DNA of 64,000 nt from JASJAR01 sp038530285 (GTDB lineage: Bacteria > Pseudomonadota > Alphaproteobacteria > Rhodobacterales > Rhodobacteraceae), in assembly GCA_038530285.1 (NCBI GenBank), contig JBCBCY010000018.1, positions 1 through 64,000 on the forward strand, read 5' to 3'. A program made the position numbers and the translations under genes. Every line of letters starts with the position of its first letter. Position 1 is the stretch's first letter. Positions 9,615 to 18,893 of this stretch are shown here, one piece after another. The notes beneath the pieces were generated by a model that ran no database searches, was not told the DNA's origin, and saw nothing but the letters and a program-made list of their open reading frames with translations.

Positions 9615-9629
9615 TTAACAGCGGGTTAA
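9615..9629 (-). promoter_or_regulatory. CtrA-like site upstream of the DUF465 gene
   Basis: TTAA-CAGCGGG-TTAA matches the CtrA half-site pair TTAA-N7-TTAA; read on the minus strand it ends TTAAC, the full consensus. It overlaps the stop codon of the upstream methyltransferase gene and lies about 100 bp before the DUF465 start. In such GC-rich DNA the motif should be rare. Regulation is inferred only. Confidence 0.4.
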
Positions 9630-10366
9630 TCAGGGAATGCCTCGCCGTTGCGCAGAATGCGGGTGGCGGCTTGGGTGTAGCTGTCGCCATCGCGAAGATG
9701 CGAATCACCGTCATGCAAGATGAAGGGCGCCAACATCCGAAACGGCGCCCGCGCCCCTTTGGTCCCCCGCAAGATCACGCGTTTGGCCGCGCGTCCTGCG
9801 CGGGGAGCCAGCGGGCGAAGGGTCAACCCACCAAGCCGCCCCGAAAGACCGCTTAAAATATCGGGGACGCGTTCGGTGGCATGAATGAGTGTCAGCGCCC
9901 CGCCAGGTTTCAGGCGCCGGACCCCGGCGTCGAGCCAATCAGCAAGGGCCGTCTCTTCATGGCGCGCAACACGCCGGCCGGGGTCATCGCTTGGGGTGCC
10001 TGTATCAAAGAACGGTGGGTTCATCATGACATGATCAAAACTTCGGGCCCGCAGGACCTCGGGCATGGCGGCGACGTCGCCTTCGATGATGTCCGCATCG
10101 ATCTGGTTGGCATCGGCGTTGGTGCGCGCAAGTGCTGCCGCCTCGGGCGCGCGTTCCAGCCCGACCAGCCGCAGGCCCGGCACACGGCTGGCAAGGCAAA
10201 ACAGGGCCACACCGGACCCGACCCCCAGTTCCAATACCGATTGCCCCGACCGGGCAGGCACGGCAGCGGCCAGAAAAACGGGATCGGCACCCGCTCGGTA
10301 CGCGCCTTGCCGGACCGCAAGCCGCCCGCCCAGAAAGGCGTCAGTCTTGTCCGAGGGGGACATCAT
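9626..10366 (-). CDS. SAM-dependent methyltransferase, tRNA1(Val) m6A37 type (TrmN6/YfiC-like)
   Basis: This 246-residue class I methyltransferase has the SAM loop VLELGVGSGVALFCLA (about residues 44-59), an acidic residue ending strand 2 (VGLERAP) and NPPFF (about residue 116), the N6-adenine methyltransferase motif found in TrmN6/YfiC. It probably methylates A37 of a tRNA. The gene overlaps the 3' end of the upstream DUF2007 gene by 26 bp, so the two are cotranscribed. Two start Mets are adjacent (10366, 10363). Confidence 0.82.
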   Translation of the reverse strand: MMSPSDKTDAFLGGRLAVRQGAYRAGADPVFLAAAVPARSGQSVLELGVGSGVALFCLASRVPGLRLVGLERAPEAAALARTNADANQIDADIIEGDVAAMPEVLRARSFDHVMMNPPFFDTGTPSDDPGRRVARHEETALADWLDAGVRRLKPGGALTLIHATERVPDILSGLSGRLGGLTLRPLAPRAGRAAKRVILRGTKGARAPFRMLAPFILHDGDSHLRDGDSYTQAATRILRNGEAFPD

Positions 10367-10559
10367 TGTCCTTCATAATCGCCGTTGCCCGGAAATGATC
10401 ACGGTCGGCAACCATCAGCCGACGCGGCAATATGCCGATGCTGCCTTCAAGGACACTCATATGGACGTCGAGCTGAAACACCTCTATATCCTCGCCTTCG
10501 AGAAGGGCGGTGGCAAAGGCCACAACCGTCGGGTCATTGGTTCGCAAAAGCTCTTTCAT
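10341..10559 (-). CDS. DUF2007-family small protein
   Basis: This 72-residue protein starts MKELLRTNDPTVVAFATALL and contains EDIEVFQLDVHMSVLEGSIG and PRRLMVADRD, the pattern of DUF2007 ('putative signal transducing protein'). The start at 10559 gives the family N-terminus; the longer opening to 10634 would run into the divergent polyprenyl synthase gene. It overlaps the downstream methyltransferase gene by 26 bp. Molecular function is unknown. Confidence 0.8.
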   Translation of the reverse strand: MKELLRTNDPTVVAFATALLEGEDIEVFQLDVHMSVLEGSIGILPRRLMVADRDHFRATAIMKDNDVPLGQD

Positions 10560-10615
10560 CTTCGAAGATGTATGGCGGACCCCTAGGTGTTGTCGAGCGA
10601 TCTCAAGGGTGTGTG

Positions 10616-11617
10616 ATGGGACTGGATGAGGCAACGGTAAAACCCCACGAAAAATTGGCGACCTATCTGGCCGATGATCTTGTTTCGGTCGGGTCTCTGA
10701 TCGAGGCGCGCATGGCGTCGAAACATGCCCCGCGCATTCCCGAAGTCACGGCCCATCTGGTGGGTGCGGGTGGCAAGCGCCTCCGGCCGATGCTGACGCT
10801 GGGGGCGGCCCGGATGATGGGCTATGACGGTGACAACCACATCCGGCTGGCGGCGACGGTCGAGTTCATCCATACGGCCACGCTTCTGCACGACGACGTT
10901 GTCGACGAAAGCCAGCAAAGGCGCGGGCGGCCCACCGCGAACCTGTTGTGGGACAACCAATCAAGCGTCCTGGTGGGCGACTACCTGTTCGCGCGGTCCT
11001 TCCAGCTGATGGTGGAAACCGGCTCGATTGAGGTTTTGGGCATCTTGTCGAATGCGGCCGCGACCATCGCCGAGGGCGAGGTGTTGCAACTGTCGGCCGC
11101 GCGGAACCTGTCAACGACAGAAGACACCTATCTGCAAATTGTGCGCGGCAAGACGGCCGCCCTGTTTGCCGCCGCCTGCGAGGTGGGCGGCGTGATCGCC
11201 GAGGCGAGCGAAAAGGAAATCACGGCCCTGCGGACTTATGGCGACGCTTTGGGAATCGCCTTTCAGATCGTCGATGATCTGCTCGACTATGGCGGCGACG
11301 CCGCAGCCACCGGCAAAAACATCGGCGATGATTTCCGCGAGGGCAAGTTGACCCTGCCCCTGATCAAGGCGATTGCCCGGGCCGACAGTGCCGAACGGAA
11401 CTTCTGGAGCCGGGCCATCGCAAAGGGCAAATATGATGACAGCGATCTGGACCGCGCGCTTGGGCTTCTGGCCCGCCACGGGGCAATGGAAGCGACGCGG
11501 ACAGATGCGCTGGCCTGGGCTGAGAACGCCCGCAAAGCGCTAAAGCCCCTGCCGAAAAACGACATTCGCCAGATGTTTGATGATTTGGCCGACTACGTGG
11601 TCGCGCGTATCACGTGA
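10616..11617 (+). CDS. ispB: All-trans polyprenyl diphosphate synthase (quinone side chain)
   Basis: The 333-residue enzyme extends allylic diphosphates with IPP to make the ubiquinone tail. Both aspartate-rich motifs are present: LLHDDVVDESQ (about residues 91-101) and QIVDDLLDYGGD (about 219-230), plus GGKRLRP near residue 53. Chain length cannot be read directly, but alphaproteobacteria usually make UQ-10, so a decaprenyl synthase is likely. ATG 10616 gives the standard N-terminus. It is divergent from the DUF2007 gene and converges with ispE, with an 8-bp overlap at the 3' ends. ubiA lies elsewhere in the window (47492). Confidence 0.94.
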   Translation: MGLDEATVKPHEKLATYLADDLVSVGSLIEARMASKHAPRIPEVTAHLVGAGGKRLRPMLTLGAARMMGYDGDNHIRLAATVEFIHTATLLHDDVVDESQQRRGRPTANLLWDNQSSVLVGDYLFARSFQLMVETGSIEVLGILSNAAATIAEGEVLQLSAARNLSTTEDTYLQIVRGKTAALFAAACEVGGVIAEASEKEITALRTYGDALGIAFQIVDDLLDYGGDAAATGKNIGDDFREGKLTLPLIKAIARADSAERNFWSRAIAKGKYDDSDLDRALGLLARHGAMEATRTDALAWAENARKALKPLPKNDIRQMFDDLADYVVARIT

Positions 11618-12518
11618 TCAACGGCATCGCTTTTTCGAGGTAATCGCCCATCATGCCGCCTGCGAGCCACCAGTCGGGATGGTTCGCCTGGATCGCATTG
11701 CCGGCCGCCATCGCGTCTTGCTCGTTCACGAACAGGCCAAAACAGGTCGCCCCCGAACCCGACATCCGCGCCAGCCCGCATCCTGGGCTGTCGTTGAGCA
11801 CACAAAGGACATCGCCGATGGCCGGGGCCACGGTCAGGGCCGCCGCCTGAAGATCGTTGCGCTGGCCCGACAGCCAATCGATCAGGGATGATGCATCGCC
11901 GAATTCAGGCAAGATGTCCGGCATCGGTGTGTTGTCCGGCGTGTCGAGTGCGGCAAACACATCCCCCGTGGGCACCGGCACGCGCGGATTGACCAGAAGG
12001 GTGATCAGGGGCGGAAGTTTGGCGAATTCGACCTTTTCGCCGATGCCACGGGCGCGCGAGGGACGTGGCAACAGACACATCGGGATATCAGCGCCCAGGT
12101 CCAGGAGCGGGCGAAACTTTGTCTCAAGCAGAACGTCGGGCCCGAACGCGGCAAAGGTGGACGCGGCTGGATCTTCCATCGCCAAAGCTGCGCGAACCGC
12201 AGCCGCCGCATCCGCTGAGCCGCCCCCGATACCCGACGCCGCAGGCAGGTGCTTGGTCAGCTGCATATCAACGCCGGCGTCGCGACGAAGCGCCAAGAAC
12301 GCTTGCAGCGCAAGGTTGCTAGCGTCGGTGGGAACACCGTCAGCCTCGGGACCATTTACGCGCAACGATGCCTGCGCCCCGTCTTTCACCTTCAGGAAAT
12401 CACCTGCAGGCCCAAAGGCCACCAAACTATCAATCAGATGATATCCGTCAGGGCGCCGGCCGGTGATATGCAGTGTCAGATTGACCTTCGCGGGCGCGAA
12501 AACGTCAACCGTCGTCAT
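11610..12518 (-). CDS. ispE: 4-diphosphocytidyl-2-C-methyl-D-erythritol kinase
   Basis: IspE phosphorylates CDP-ME in the non-mevalonate isoprenoid pathway. The 302-residue GHMP kinase starts MTTVDVFAPAKVNLTLHI and has the ATP loop LPAASGIGGGSADAAAAV (about residues 91-108) and the C-terminal GSGATCFGLF. The start at 12518 is inside the last codons of the TPR gene (14-bp overlap), suggesting translational coupling. It lies tail-to-tail with the polyprenyl synthase, so two isoprenoid enzymes are neighbours on opposite strands. Confidence 0.95.
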   Translation of the reverse strand: MTTVDVFAPAKVNLTLHITGRRPDGYHLIDSLVAFGPAGDFLKVKDGAQASLRVNGPEADGVPTDASNLALQAFLALRRDAGVDMQLTKHLPAASGIGGGSADAAAAVRAALAMEDPAASTFAAFGPDVLLETKFRPLLDLGADIPMCLLPRPSRARGIGEKVEFAKLPPLITLLVNPRVPVPTGDVFAALDTPDNTPMPDILPEFGDASSLIDWLSGQRNDLQAAALTVAPAIGDVLCVLNDSPGCGLARMSGSGATCFGLFVNEQDAMAAGNAIQANHPDWWLAGGMMGDYLEKAMPLIT

Positions 12519-14190
12519 TCGCCATGCGCAGGGCCGGCGCGCCCTCTTCTTCCAGGACCACATCAAGCCCCACTTCAAGTTTGCGGCGTATGCGCTCGGC
12601 GTCTTCCTCTTCGGGTTCGAACGACAGCGCACGGTGCCACTGGAATTCCGCCTCGCGGTGGCGCCCGACGGCCCAGTACACATCACCCAGATGGTCGTTG
12701 ATGATCGGGTCGACCGCTTCCAGTTCAACGGCGCGTTCCATATGAACGACAGCCTCATTGTAGCGACCCAACCGGTAAAGGGCCCAGCCCAGACTATCTG
12801 TGATAAAGCCCGAATCCGGGCGCGCTTGGACGGCCTGCTCGATCAGGTCGAGCGCTTCGTCCATGTTGGTATCCATCTCAACGAAGGAATAGCCGAGGTA
12901 GTTTAGCACCTGCGGCTGACCGGGGTTCAGGTCCAGTGCTTTGCGAAAATCAGCCTCCGCCATGTCCCAGCGGTCTTCACGCTCATGGGTGATACCCCGG
13001 GCAAAATGCACCACCCAGTGAGATTGCTGCGCCTCGCCCAAAAGCTCAATCGCGCGGTCATAGACCGGTGAGGCTTCGCCGTAGCGTTCCTGGCGCCGAA
13101 GCGTATCGGCCAAGGCAATATGAACCGCGGGCAGGTCGGCGTGGGTTTGGGTCAGCTGGGTCAGAACCTCAACGGCTGCATCGGTGTCACCGGCGCGTTC
13201 CAACGCGTTCGCCCGGCCAAGTTCGGCGGCATGATAAGACGGATCGTCCTGCGGCACCGCATCGTAGACTTCTGTTGCCAAGCCGTAGCTTTCAAGGTCT
13301 TCCAACAGTTCAGCCGTCAGCAGGATGGCTTCGGTATGGTCGGGCCGAAGTGCAAGGGCCAGCCGGGTGTAAAGCAGGGTGTAGGCGGGGGTTGCTTCCC
13401 CGCTGAGTGCCGCCCCAATGGAAAACATAACCTCCGCGATCCCGTCGGAGGCTTGAGTGATGGCCGTAAACGGAGCGACTGCGCCGGCTTCCAGCGTATC
13501 GCGCAGCGACGTCAGCGCCGGGTCCAGATCATCGCCGAAGGTCGCGTTGATCAGATCAAGGGCTGCATCGTTCTGGTCGGTCTGTGACAGGATGGTCGCA
13601 AAGGCCACAACACCGCGGCGCATCAGCCGCATTTCGGTGCCTTCATCGCCAGACAGAATGCGGTCAGCGCCTTCAAAGTCGCCCACATAGGCCAGGGCCA
13701 ACGCCTTGTGGTAAAGCCCAAAAGCTTCCACCCCGCGATTGTCGGCCACGTCATCAAACGCAGCCAGCGCGTCGCCCATCTGGCCCGCGCCAACCAGAGC
13801 CCAGGCTTTCGCCAACCCGTCAAACAAGGGCCCCACCGATTGGCCGGCCTCAAAATCGGCGATCATCCCGTCCCAGGCGCCACGTTTGGCAGCGTCTGTG
13901 ACCATCACCAGATTGGCTGTTTGAGAGTTTTGTCCCGTTTCGATCAGGCGCCGTGCGATCGGCACAGCCCGGTCCACATCGCCAAGCCCAACATAGGCAT
14001 TTGCCGTACTTTCCAGCAGCACCGGGTTCGACCGGTCATCAATCAGGGCACGGGTGTAATACCGCGCGGCCTCTTCATAGTCGGATGCCAGACCTGCGGA
14101 TCGGGCCGCAAGGTAAGCGCCGGCATTCAAATCCGCCACGGCAGGGGCTGCCGCAAGGGCGAGGGCAAGGCTAAAGGCGCTTAACTTCAT
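12505..14190 (-). CDS. Periplasmic tetratricopeptide-repeat protein
   Basis: This 561-residue protein has a Sec signal peptide (residues 1-19, ending AVADL) and TPR-like helical pairs throughout. The clearest are near residues 375-500 (HFARGITHEREDRWDMAEAD, YLGYSFVEM, LGWALYRLGRYNEAVVHMER, HLGDVYWAVGRHREAEFQWH). It probably scaffolds an envelope complex. No enzymatic motif is visible. It is cotranscribed with ispE through a 14-bp overlap, an arrangement I have seen in related genomes. Partners cannot be told from the sequence. Confidence 0.88.
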   Translation of the reverse strand: MKLSAFSLALALAAAPAVADLNAGAYLAARSAGLASDYEEAARYYTRALIDDRSNPVLLESTANAYVGLGDVDRAVPIARRLIETGQNSQTANLVMVTDAAKRGAWDGMIADFEAGQSVGPLFDGLAKAWALVGAGQMGDALAAFDDVADNRGVEAFGLYHKALALAYVGDFEGADRILSGDEGTEMRLMRRGVVAFATILSQTDQNDAALDLINATFGDDLDPALTSLRDTLEAGAVAPFTAITQASDGIAEVMFSIGAALSGEATPAYTLLYTRLALALRPDHTEAILLTAELLEDLESYGLATEVYDAVPQDDPSYHAAELGRANALERAGDTDAAVEVLTQLTQTHADLPAVHIALADTLRRQERYGEASPVYDRAIELLGEAQQSHWVVHFARGITHEREDRWDMAEADFRKALDLNPGQPQVLNYLGYSFVEMDTNMDEALDLIEQAVQARPDSGFITDSLGWALYRLGRYNEAVVHMERAVELEAVDPIINDHLGDVYWAVGRHREAEFQWHRALSFEPEEEDAERIRRKLEVGLDVVLEEEGAPALRMANDDG

Positions 14191-14291
14191 CGATCACTCC
14201 AAACCAGACTGTCGCAGGAAGCTATCCCGGTCACCCCAATCGGGCAACCGCGCAAAACCGGCCCGCGGATCACGATTGTGACGGCAATGGC

Positions 14292-15941
14292 CTACATGTT
14301 TGGATAGTTCGGCCCATCACCGCCCTGGGGTGTGGTCCAGGTGATGTTCTTTGTCGGGTCCTTGATATCGCAGGTTTTGCAATGAACGCAGTTTTGAAAG
14401 TTGATCTGGAACTTTTCGTCTGACCCTTCGCCGACGTATTCGTAGACCCCGGCCGGACAATACCGGGCGGAAGGTCCGCCATATTCGCCAAGTTCGACCT
14501 TGATCGGCAATTCGGGATCAGCAAGGCGCAAATGCGCCGGCTGCGCCTCTTCGTGGTTGGTGAACGAGTAAGACACGTTTGTGAGCCGATCAAACGACAG
14601 AACCCCATCTGGCTTGGGGTAATCGATTGGCGCATGTTTCGACGCCGCCTCGGTCGCGTCGGCGTCGGTCTTGCCGTGGGCCATTGTGCCAACGAGCGAA
14701 AAGCCAAAAATTGTCTGCCACCACATGTCGAACCCACCCAGCGCCAGCCCACCTGCGGGGCCAAACTTCGCGTTCAGCGGGGCCACATTGCGCACCCGTT
14801 TCAGGTCGCGGCCCACCGGGCCTGAACGAAGCGAGGCGTCATAATCGGTAAGCGTGTCGCCTGACCGGCCGGCTTTGATCGCGGCATGCGCGGCCTCTGC
14901 GGCCTCGATGCCGGAATGCATCGCGTTGTGATTGCCCTTGATCCGCGGCAGGTTCACCAACCCGACCGAGCAGCCCAGAAGCGCGCCCCCGGGGAAGGCC
15001 GCCTGCGGGATCGATTGAAAACCGCCCTTGGTGACCGCACGCGCGCCATACGCCACGCGTTTGCCGCCGGTCAGCACCTTGGCAATCGCGGGGTGATGCT
15101 TGAAGCGCTGGAATTCCATGTAGGGAAACAGATGCGGGTTTTTATAGTTCAGGTCCACGATGTAGCCCACGTAAACCTGATTGTTATCAAGGTGGTACAT
15201 GAAGCTACCGCCTGACTGCTTCCACCCCAGCGGCCAACCCAGCGTGTGCAGCACCAGACCTTCACGGTGCTGTTCGGGGTCGACTTCCCAGATTTCTTTC
15301 ATGCCAATGCCGAACTTCGGCACGTCGCAGTCTGTATCCAGGCTGTATTTCTCGATCACCTGTTTGGACAGTGAGCCGCGCACGCCTTCGGACAGGAACA
15401 CGTATTTTCCGCGCAGTTCCATGCCCGGTTCGGTGTTTGCGCCATACGACCCGTCGGCTTCCAGCCCGAAGACTCCCGCGATCACGCCTTTGACCTCGCC
15501 CGCGTCGCCAAAGACCAGATCGGAACAGGCCATGCCGGGGAAGATTTCAACGCCCAGCGCCTCAGCCTGTTCGGCCAGCCAGCGGCAAACATTGCCCATC
15601 GAGACGATGTAATTGCCATGGTTGTTCATCAAAGGCGGCATCAGCCAGTTCGGCAGACCAATCTTGCCAGCAGGCCCCAAGACAAAGAACTTGTCTTTCT
15701 TCACCTCGACCTTGACGGGCGCGCCCTTGTCTTTCCAATCGGGCATCAACCGGTCGAGGCCCGACGGATCGAGCACCGCACCGGACAGAATATGCGCCCC
15801 AACCTCTGATCCCTTTTCCAGCACGACGACCTCTAACTCGGGGTCAAGCTGCTTCAGGCGGATGGCCGCTGACAGGCCCGCAGGCCCTGCCCCAACGATC
15901 ACCACGTCATAATCCATCGATTCGCGTTCGATTTCGGTCAT
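14292..15941 (-). CDS. Electron transfer flavoprotein-ubiquinone oxidoreductase
   Basis: ETF-QO passes electrons from acyl-CoA dehydrogenases via ETF to ubiquinone. The 549-residue protein has the FAD loop VVIVGAGPAGLSAAIRL near the N-terminus. The C-terminal [4Fe-4S] ligands are one Cys in RYCPAGVYEY and three in NCVHCKTCDIKDP. Length fits the family. ATG 15941 was chosen over a longer opening because the protein then starts normally. An acyl-CoA dehydrogenase that would feed it is at 25116. It is divergent from greA across 170 bp. Confidence 0.97.
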   Translation of the reverse strand: MTEIERESMDYDVVIVGAGPAGLSAAIRLKQLDPELEVVVLEKGSEVGAHILSGAVLDPSGLDRLMPDWKDKGAPVKVEVKKDKFFVLGPAGKIGLPNWLMPPLMNNHGNYIVSMGNVCRWLAEQAEALGVEIFPGMACSDLVFGDAGEVKGVIAGVFGLEADGSYGANTEPGMELRGKYVFLSEGVRGSLSKQVIEKYSLDTDCDVPKFGIGMKEIWEVDPEQHREGLVLHTLGWPLGWKQSGGSFMYHLDNNQVYVGYIVDLNYKNPHLFPYMEFQRFKHHPAIAKVLTGGKRVAYGARAVTKGGFQSIPQAAFPGGALLGCSVGLVNLPRIKGNHNAMHSGIEAAEAAHAAIKAGRSGDTLTDYDASLRSGPVGRDLKRVRNVAPLNAKFGPAGGLALGGFDMWWQTIFGFSLVGTMAHGKTDADATEAASKHAPIDYPKPDGVLSFDRLTNVSYSFTNHEEAQPAHLRLADPELPIKVELGEYGGPSARYCPAGVYEYVGEGSDEKFQINFQNCVHCKTCDIKDPTKNITWTTPQGGDGPNYPNM

Positions 15942-16111
15942 TTTCAGTCCATTGCGCTGCGTCGCGGCGGACGCTAGCCGCTGCTTGACCCCGGGGTCAA
16001 TGCGGGCGCGGGTTTCGGCGCGCATTTGACGCAACGAAACCGATGGGTCTTGCCGCCACCGGCAATTTTTGGTTGTGTCCCGGGGTTAGACCGAAGCGAC
16101 GGCGAACCTCC

Positions 16112-16582
16112 ATGGACAAGATCCCACTTACGCGCGCGGGCCAGACCGCGCTGAATGATGAACTGAAACAGTTGAAGTCTGTTGAACGCCCCGCGGTGAT
16201 CAAGGCGATCGCCGAGGCACGCGAGCACGGCGATCTGTCCGAGAACGCCGAATATCATGCTGCGCGTGAGAAACAGAGCTTTATCGAAGGCCGCGTTAAG
16301 GAGCTTGAGGCGATTTTGTCGCGCGCAGACGTCATCGATCCGGCGAAACTGTCCGGCACGATTAAGTTCGGCGCGACGGTCAAGCTCGTTGACGAAGACA
16401 CCGACGAAGAAAAGACGTATCAGATTGTGGGAGAGCCCGAAGCCGATATCGAAGCGGGCAAGCTCAACATCAAATCTCCGCTCGCGCGGGCATTGATCGG
16501 GAAAGACGAAGGCGACAGTGTCGAGGTGCGCACCCCCGGCGGCGACCGCGGATATGAGGTTTTGTCGATCAAGTTTGAATAA
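16112..16582 (+). CDS. greA: Transcription elongation factor GreA
   Basis: GreA enters the RNA polymerase secondary channel and stimulates cleavage of backtracked transcripts. The 156-residue protein has the N-terminal coiled coil with the acidic tip GDLSENAEYHAAREKQ (about residues 41-56) and the C-terminal FKBP-like domain (IVGEPEADIEAGKLNIKSPLARALIGK). ATG 16112 gives the family length. A membrane protein gene follows after 12 bp, so they are cotranscribed. Confidence 0.97.
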   Translation: MDKIPLTRAGQTALNDELKQLKSVERPAVIKAIAEAREHGDLSENAEYHAAREKQSFIEGRVKELEAILSRADVIDPAKLSGTIKFGATVKLVDEDTDEEKTYQIVGEPEADIEAGKLNIKSPLARALIGKDEGDSVEVRTPGGDRGYEVLSIKFE

Positions 16583-16594
16583 GGCAACTGGCCG

Positions 16595-17578
16595 GTGAAC
16601 GAGACGCCCAATTCTTCTGAATTTCGCCTTGGCGTCTTTGACGGCGGGGTGCGTGACCTGTCAATGACGACCGGCCAGAAGGTTGCACTTGGCCTTGCCG
16701 GGCTTTGGGCGCTTGGAACCATCCTTTACCTTTTGGGTGCTGCAGGACCGGACACCGGCCCTGACCCGTTGCGGCGCCTGATGGCAATCATCGTGATCGG
16801 GCTTCCGGCGGGCCTTGTCTGGCTGGGCGTGACAATCCAGAACGTCGCGCGCGCCAGCCAGGTTCAGGGCGAAGCGCTACAAGGCGCGCTCGATCAGTTT
16901 CGCAAAGCCCAGGCCGAAAGCACCCAGCGATCGGTCGTTGGCGTGCGCCAAATGCCTGCCGCGCCACGCGCGTCTGACCCCTTGCCCGTGGCCGCATCCC
17001 CCGCCGGACCCGGTGGGCGCGCCTTTGCCACACCGGTCGCCACACCAGCCTCTGCACCCCAGTCGCCCGCGGCGCCGGGCCTGTTCGACGACGCTGAAGT
17101 CCCGCCCGAATTGTCGGTCGACACGCTGATCCGGGCGCTGCATTTTCCCGAAACGGCTGAGGATCAGGCGGGTTTTGCGGCCTTGCGAGCAGCACTGCGC
17201 CATCATCCTTCGTCCGGCGTGGTGCGGTCCGCCCAGGACGTTCTGACGCTGTTGTCCCAGGACGGGATCTACATGGATGATCTGCTCCCCGACCGCGCCA
17301 AGCCGGAAATCTGGCGGCGGTTCTCAGCGGGCGTTCGGGGGCGCGAAATCTCGGCCCTTGGGGGGATACGCGACCGTGCCGCCTTGGCTTTATCGGCCCG
17401 GCGGATGCGCGAAGAACCGATCTTCCGCGATGCGGCCCACCACTTCCTGCGTGGCTTTGACCAAACGCTTGCGCGGATTGAACCTGAAGCCACCGATGCC
17501 GAACTCGCACGGCTGTCTGACACCCGCTCGGCCCGGGCGTTCATGCTGATCGGGCGGGTGACGGGCTTGTTCGATTAA
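16595..17578 (+). CDS. Unknown membrane protein with Pro/Ala linker, downstream of greA
   Basis: I do not recognise this 327-residue protein. Two hydrophobic helices lie at about residues 28-48 and 62-82, followed by a short coiled coil (VQGEALQGALDQFRKAQAES), a long Pro/Ala linker (about 115-165) and a C-terminal helical domain of about 155 residues rich in Arg and Asp. The GTG at 16595 is 12 bp after greA; an alternative ATG is at 16664. It is probably an inner-membrane protein with a large cytoplasmic domain. Followed by a terminator-like repeat. Confidence 0.75.
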   Translation: MNETPNSSEFRLGVFDGGVRDLSMTTGQKVALGLAGLWALGTILYLLGAAGPDTGPDPLRRLMAIIVIGLPAGLVWLGVTIQNVARASQVQGEALQGALDQFRKAQAESTQRSVVGVRQMPAAPRASDPLPVAASPAGPGGRAFATPVATPASAPQSPAAPGLFDDAEVPPELSVDTLIRALHFPETAEDQAGFAALRAALRHHPSSGVVRSAQDVLTLLSQDGIYMDDLLPDRAKPEIWRRFSAGVRGREISALGGIRDRAALALSARRMREEPIFRDAAHHFLRGFDQTLARIEPEATDAELARLSDTRSARAFMLIGRVTGLFD

Positions 17579-17583
17579 GACGC

Positions 17584-17627
17584 GGGGCTCTGCCCCACAC
17601 CCCGAGGTATTTCCGGCAAGAGGAAGC
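17584..17627 (+). repeat. Terminator-like intergenic repeat, copy A (divergent 5' half)
   Basis: A hairpin GGGGC-TCT-GCCCC (17584-17596) is followed by CCCCGAGGTATTT and GGCAAGAGGAAG (17615-17626). The second half is shared with the copies at 36654, 46685 and 50806. It lies in the 58-bp gap between the convergent ends of the greA-linked gene and moeA. Confidence 0.55.
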
Positions 17628-17636
17628 GGGTTTTTG

Positions 17637-18893
17637 TCAGAACCCGGCAAAGGGCAGATAGCGCACAAGGGTCCCAGGGGCGATTTCTGCGGCCTCATCT
17701 GGGAGTTCGACCAGCCCATCAGCCCAGGCAAGCCCTGACACCCTGCCGGACCCTTCGGACGCGAAAACCTCCGCCGCGCCATCCCGCAGACGCGCGCGCA
17801 GATATTCCCGGCGACCCGGTTTTTTCGACTTTGTGAAGGCCGCGGGCACGGCAAAGGCCTGGGGGGCCTTCCAACCCTCACCGCCCAGCACACCAAAGGC
17901 GGGACGCGCGAAAATCAAGGTGCAGACAAGGGCGGCCACGGGGTTTCCTGGCAGGCCAAACACCGGCGTGTTCCGCCAAAGCCCCAGGACCAACGGGCGA
18001 CCGGGTTTCAGGGCGATACGCCAGTCTGCCCGGGTGCCGGCCTTTTCCAAAAGAGCCGCCACATGGTCTTCATCGCCTGCCGAAGCCCCGCCAGAGGTGA
18101 GCACCGCATCACAATCGTCTGCAGCCCGATCAAGCCGCGCCGACAGCGCCACCTGATCATCGCCCACATGGCCAAGGTCCACCGCGACCATGCCCCAGCC
18201 GCGCAAGAGGTCCAACAGCATGGGACGGTTCGCGTCATAGGTGCGCGCGGGATCATCGCTTGACCCAGGAGCGATAATCTCATCCCCGGTGGACAAGACC
18301 CCAACCCGCAAAGGGCGATAAACGCAAACCTCTGTCACTCCGATGGCGGCAAGGGTGGCAAGCGCGCCGGGGCTCAGCCGCGTGCCCGATTTTAGCGCGA
18401 CGTCGCCGGCGGCCAAATCCTCACCGGCGGCGCGGGTGTTGGCGCCGGGCTTGATCGGTCCGCGAAAGGCGATGTGGCTGTCGTCGCTCGCGCAGTCTTC
18501 TTCGAGAACAACCGTGTCGACGCCCTGGGGCAAGATCGCGCCCGTCAGAATGCGGATTGCCTGACCCGCTGGCACCGCGTCTCGAAACGGCACGCCCGCC
18601 GCCGCGCGCCCCCGGATCAGCGGCAGGGTCTGGTCGCCGGACCCGGTGGCGGCATGGGCAAACCCGTAGCCGTCAACGGCAGAATTCGCCGCCGGAGGAT
18701 GCGACCGAACCGCGGCTGTATCTTCTGCCAGCACCCGGCCCCCGGCGCCCGAAACAGACAGCGTTTCCACCTCAACCACCCGGTGCAACCGGTCACGCAA
18801 GCGCGCCAGGGCGTCATCAACCGGCGTCCAATCCACCCCGGGCGGCATGGCAAAACAATCGTTCTGCAGCGGCGGGGGTTTCAGCTTTGACAT
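17637..18893 (-). CDS. moeA: Molybdopterin molybdotransferase MoeA
   Basis: MoeA inserts molybdate into adenylylated molybdopterin. The 418-residue protein shows the family order: SAVDGYGFA (about residue 70), GRAAAGVPF, LSTGDEIIAPG (about 198), SGGASAGDEDHVA (about 266), LKPGRPL and FGLPGNPVAA (about 310), then a C-terminal beta domain. It is the last gene of the Moco operon fdhD-mobA-mobB-unknown-moeA; its start overlaps the unknown gene by 13 bp. Ends in a short convergent gap carrying repeat copy A. Confidence 0.96.
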   Translation of the reverse strand: MSKLKPPPLQNDCFAMPPGVDWTPVDDALARLRDRLHRVVEVETLSVSGAGGRVLAEDTAAVRSHPPAANSAVDGYGFAHAATGSGDQTLPLIRGRAAAGVPFRDAVPAGQAIRILTGAILPQGVDTVVLEEDCASDDSHIAFRGPIKPGANTRAAGEDLAAGDVALKSGTRLSPGALATLAAIGVTEVCVYRPLRVGVLSTGDEIIAPGSSDDPARTYDANRPMLLDLLRGWGMVAVDLGHVGDDQVALSARLDRAADDCDAVLTSGGASAGDEDHVAALLEKAGTRADWRIALKPGRPLVLGLWRNTPVFGLPGNPVAALVCTLIFARPAFGVLGGEGWKAPQAFAVPAAFTKSKKPGRREYLRARLRDGAAEVFASEGSGRVSGLAWADGLVELPDEAAEIAPGTLVRYLPFAGF

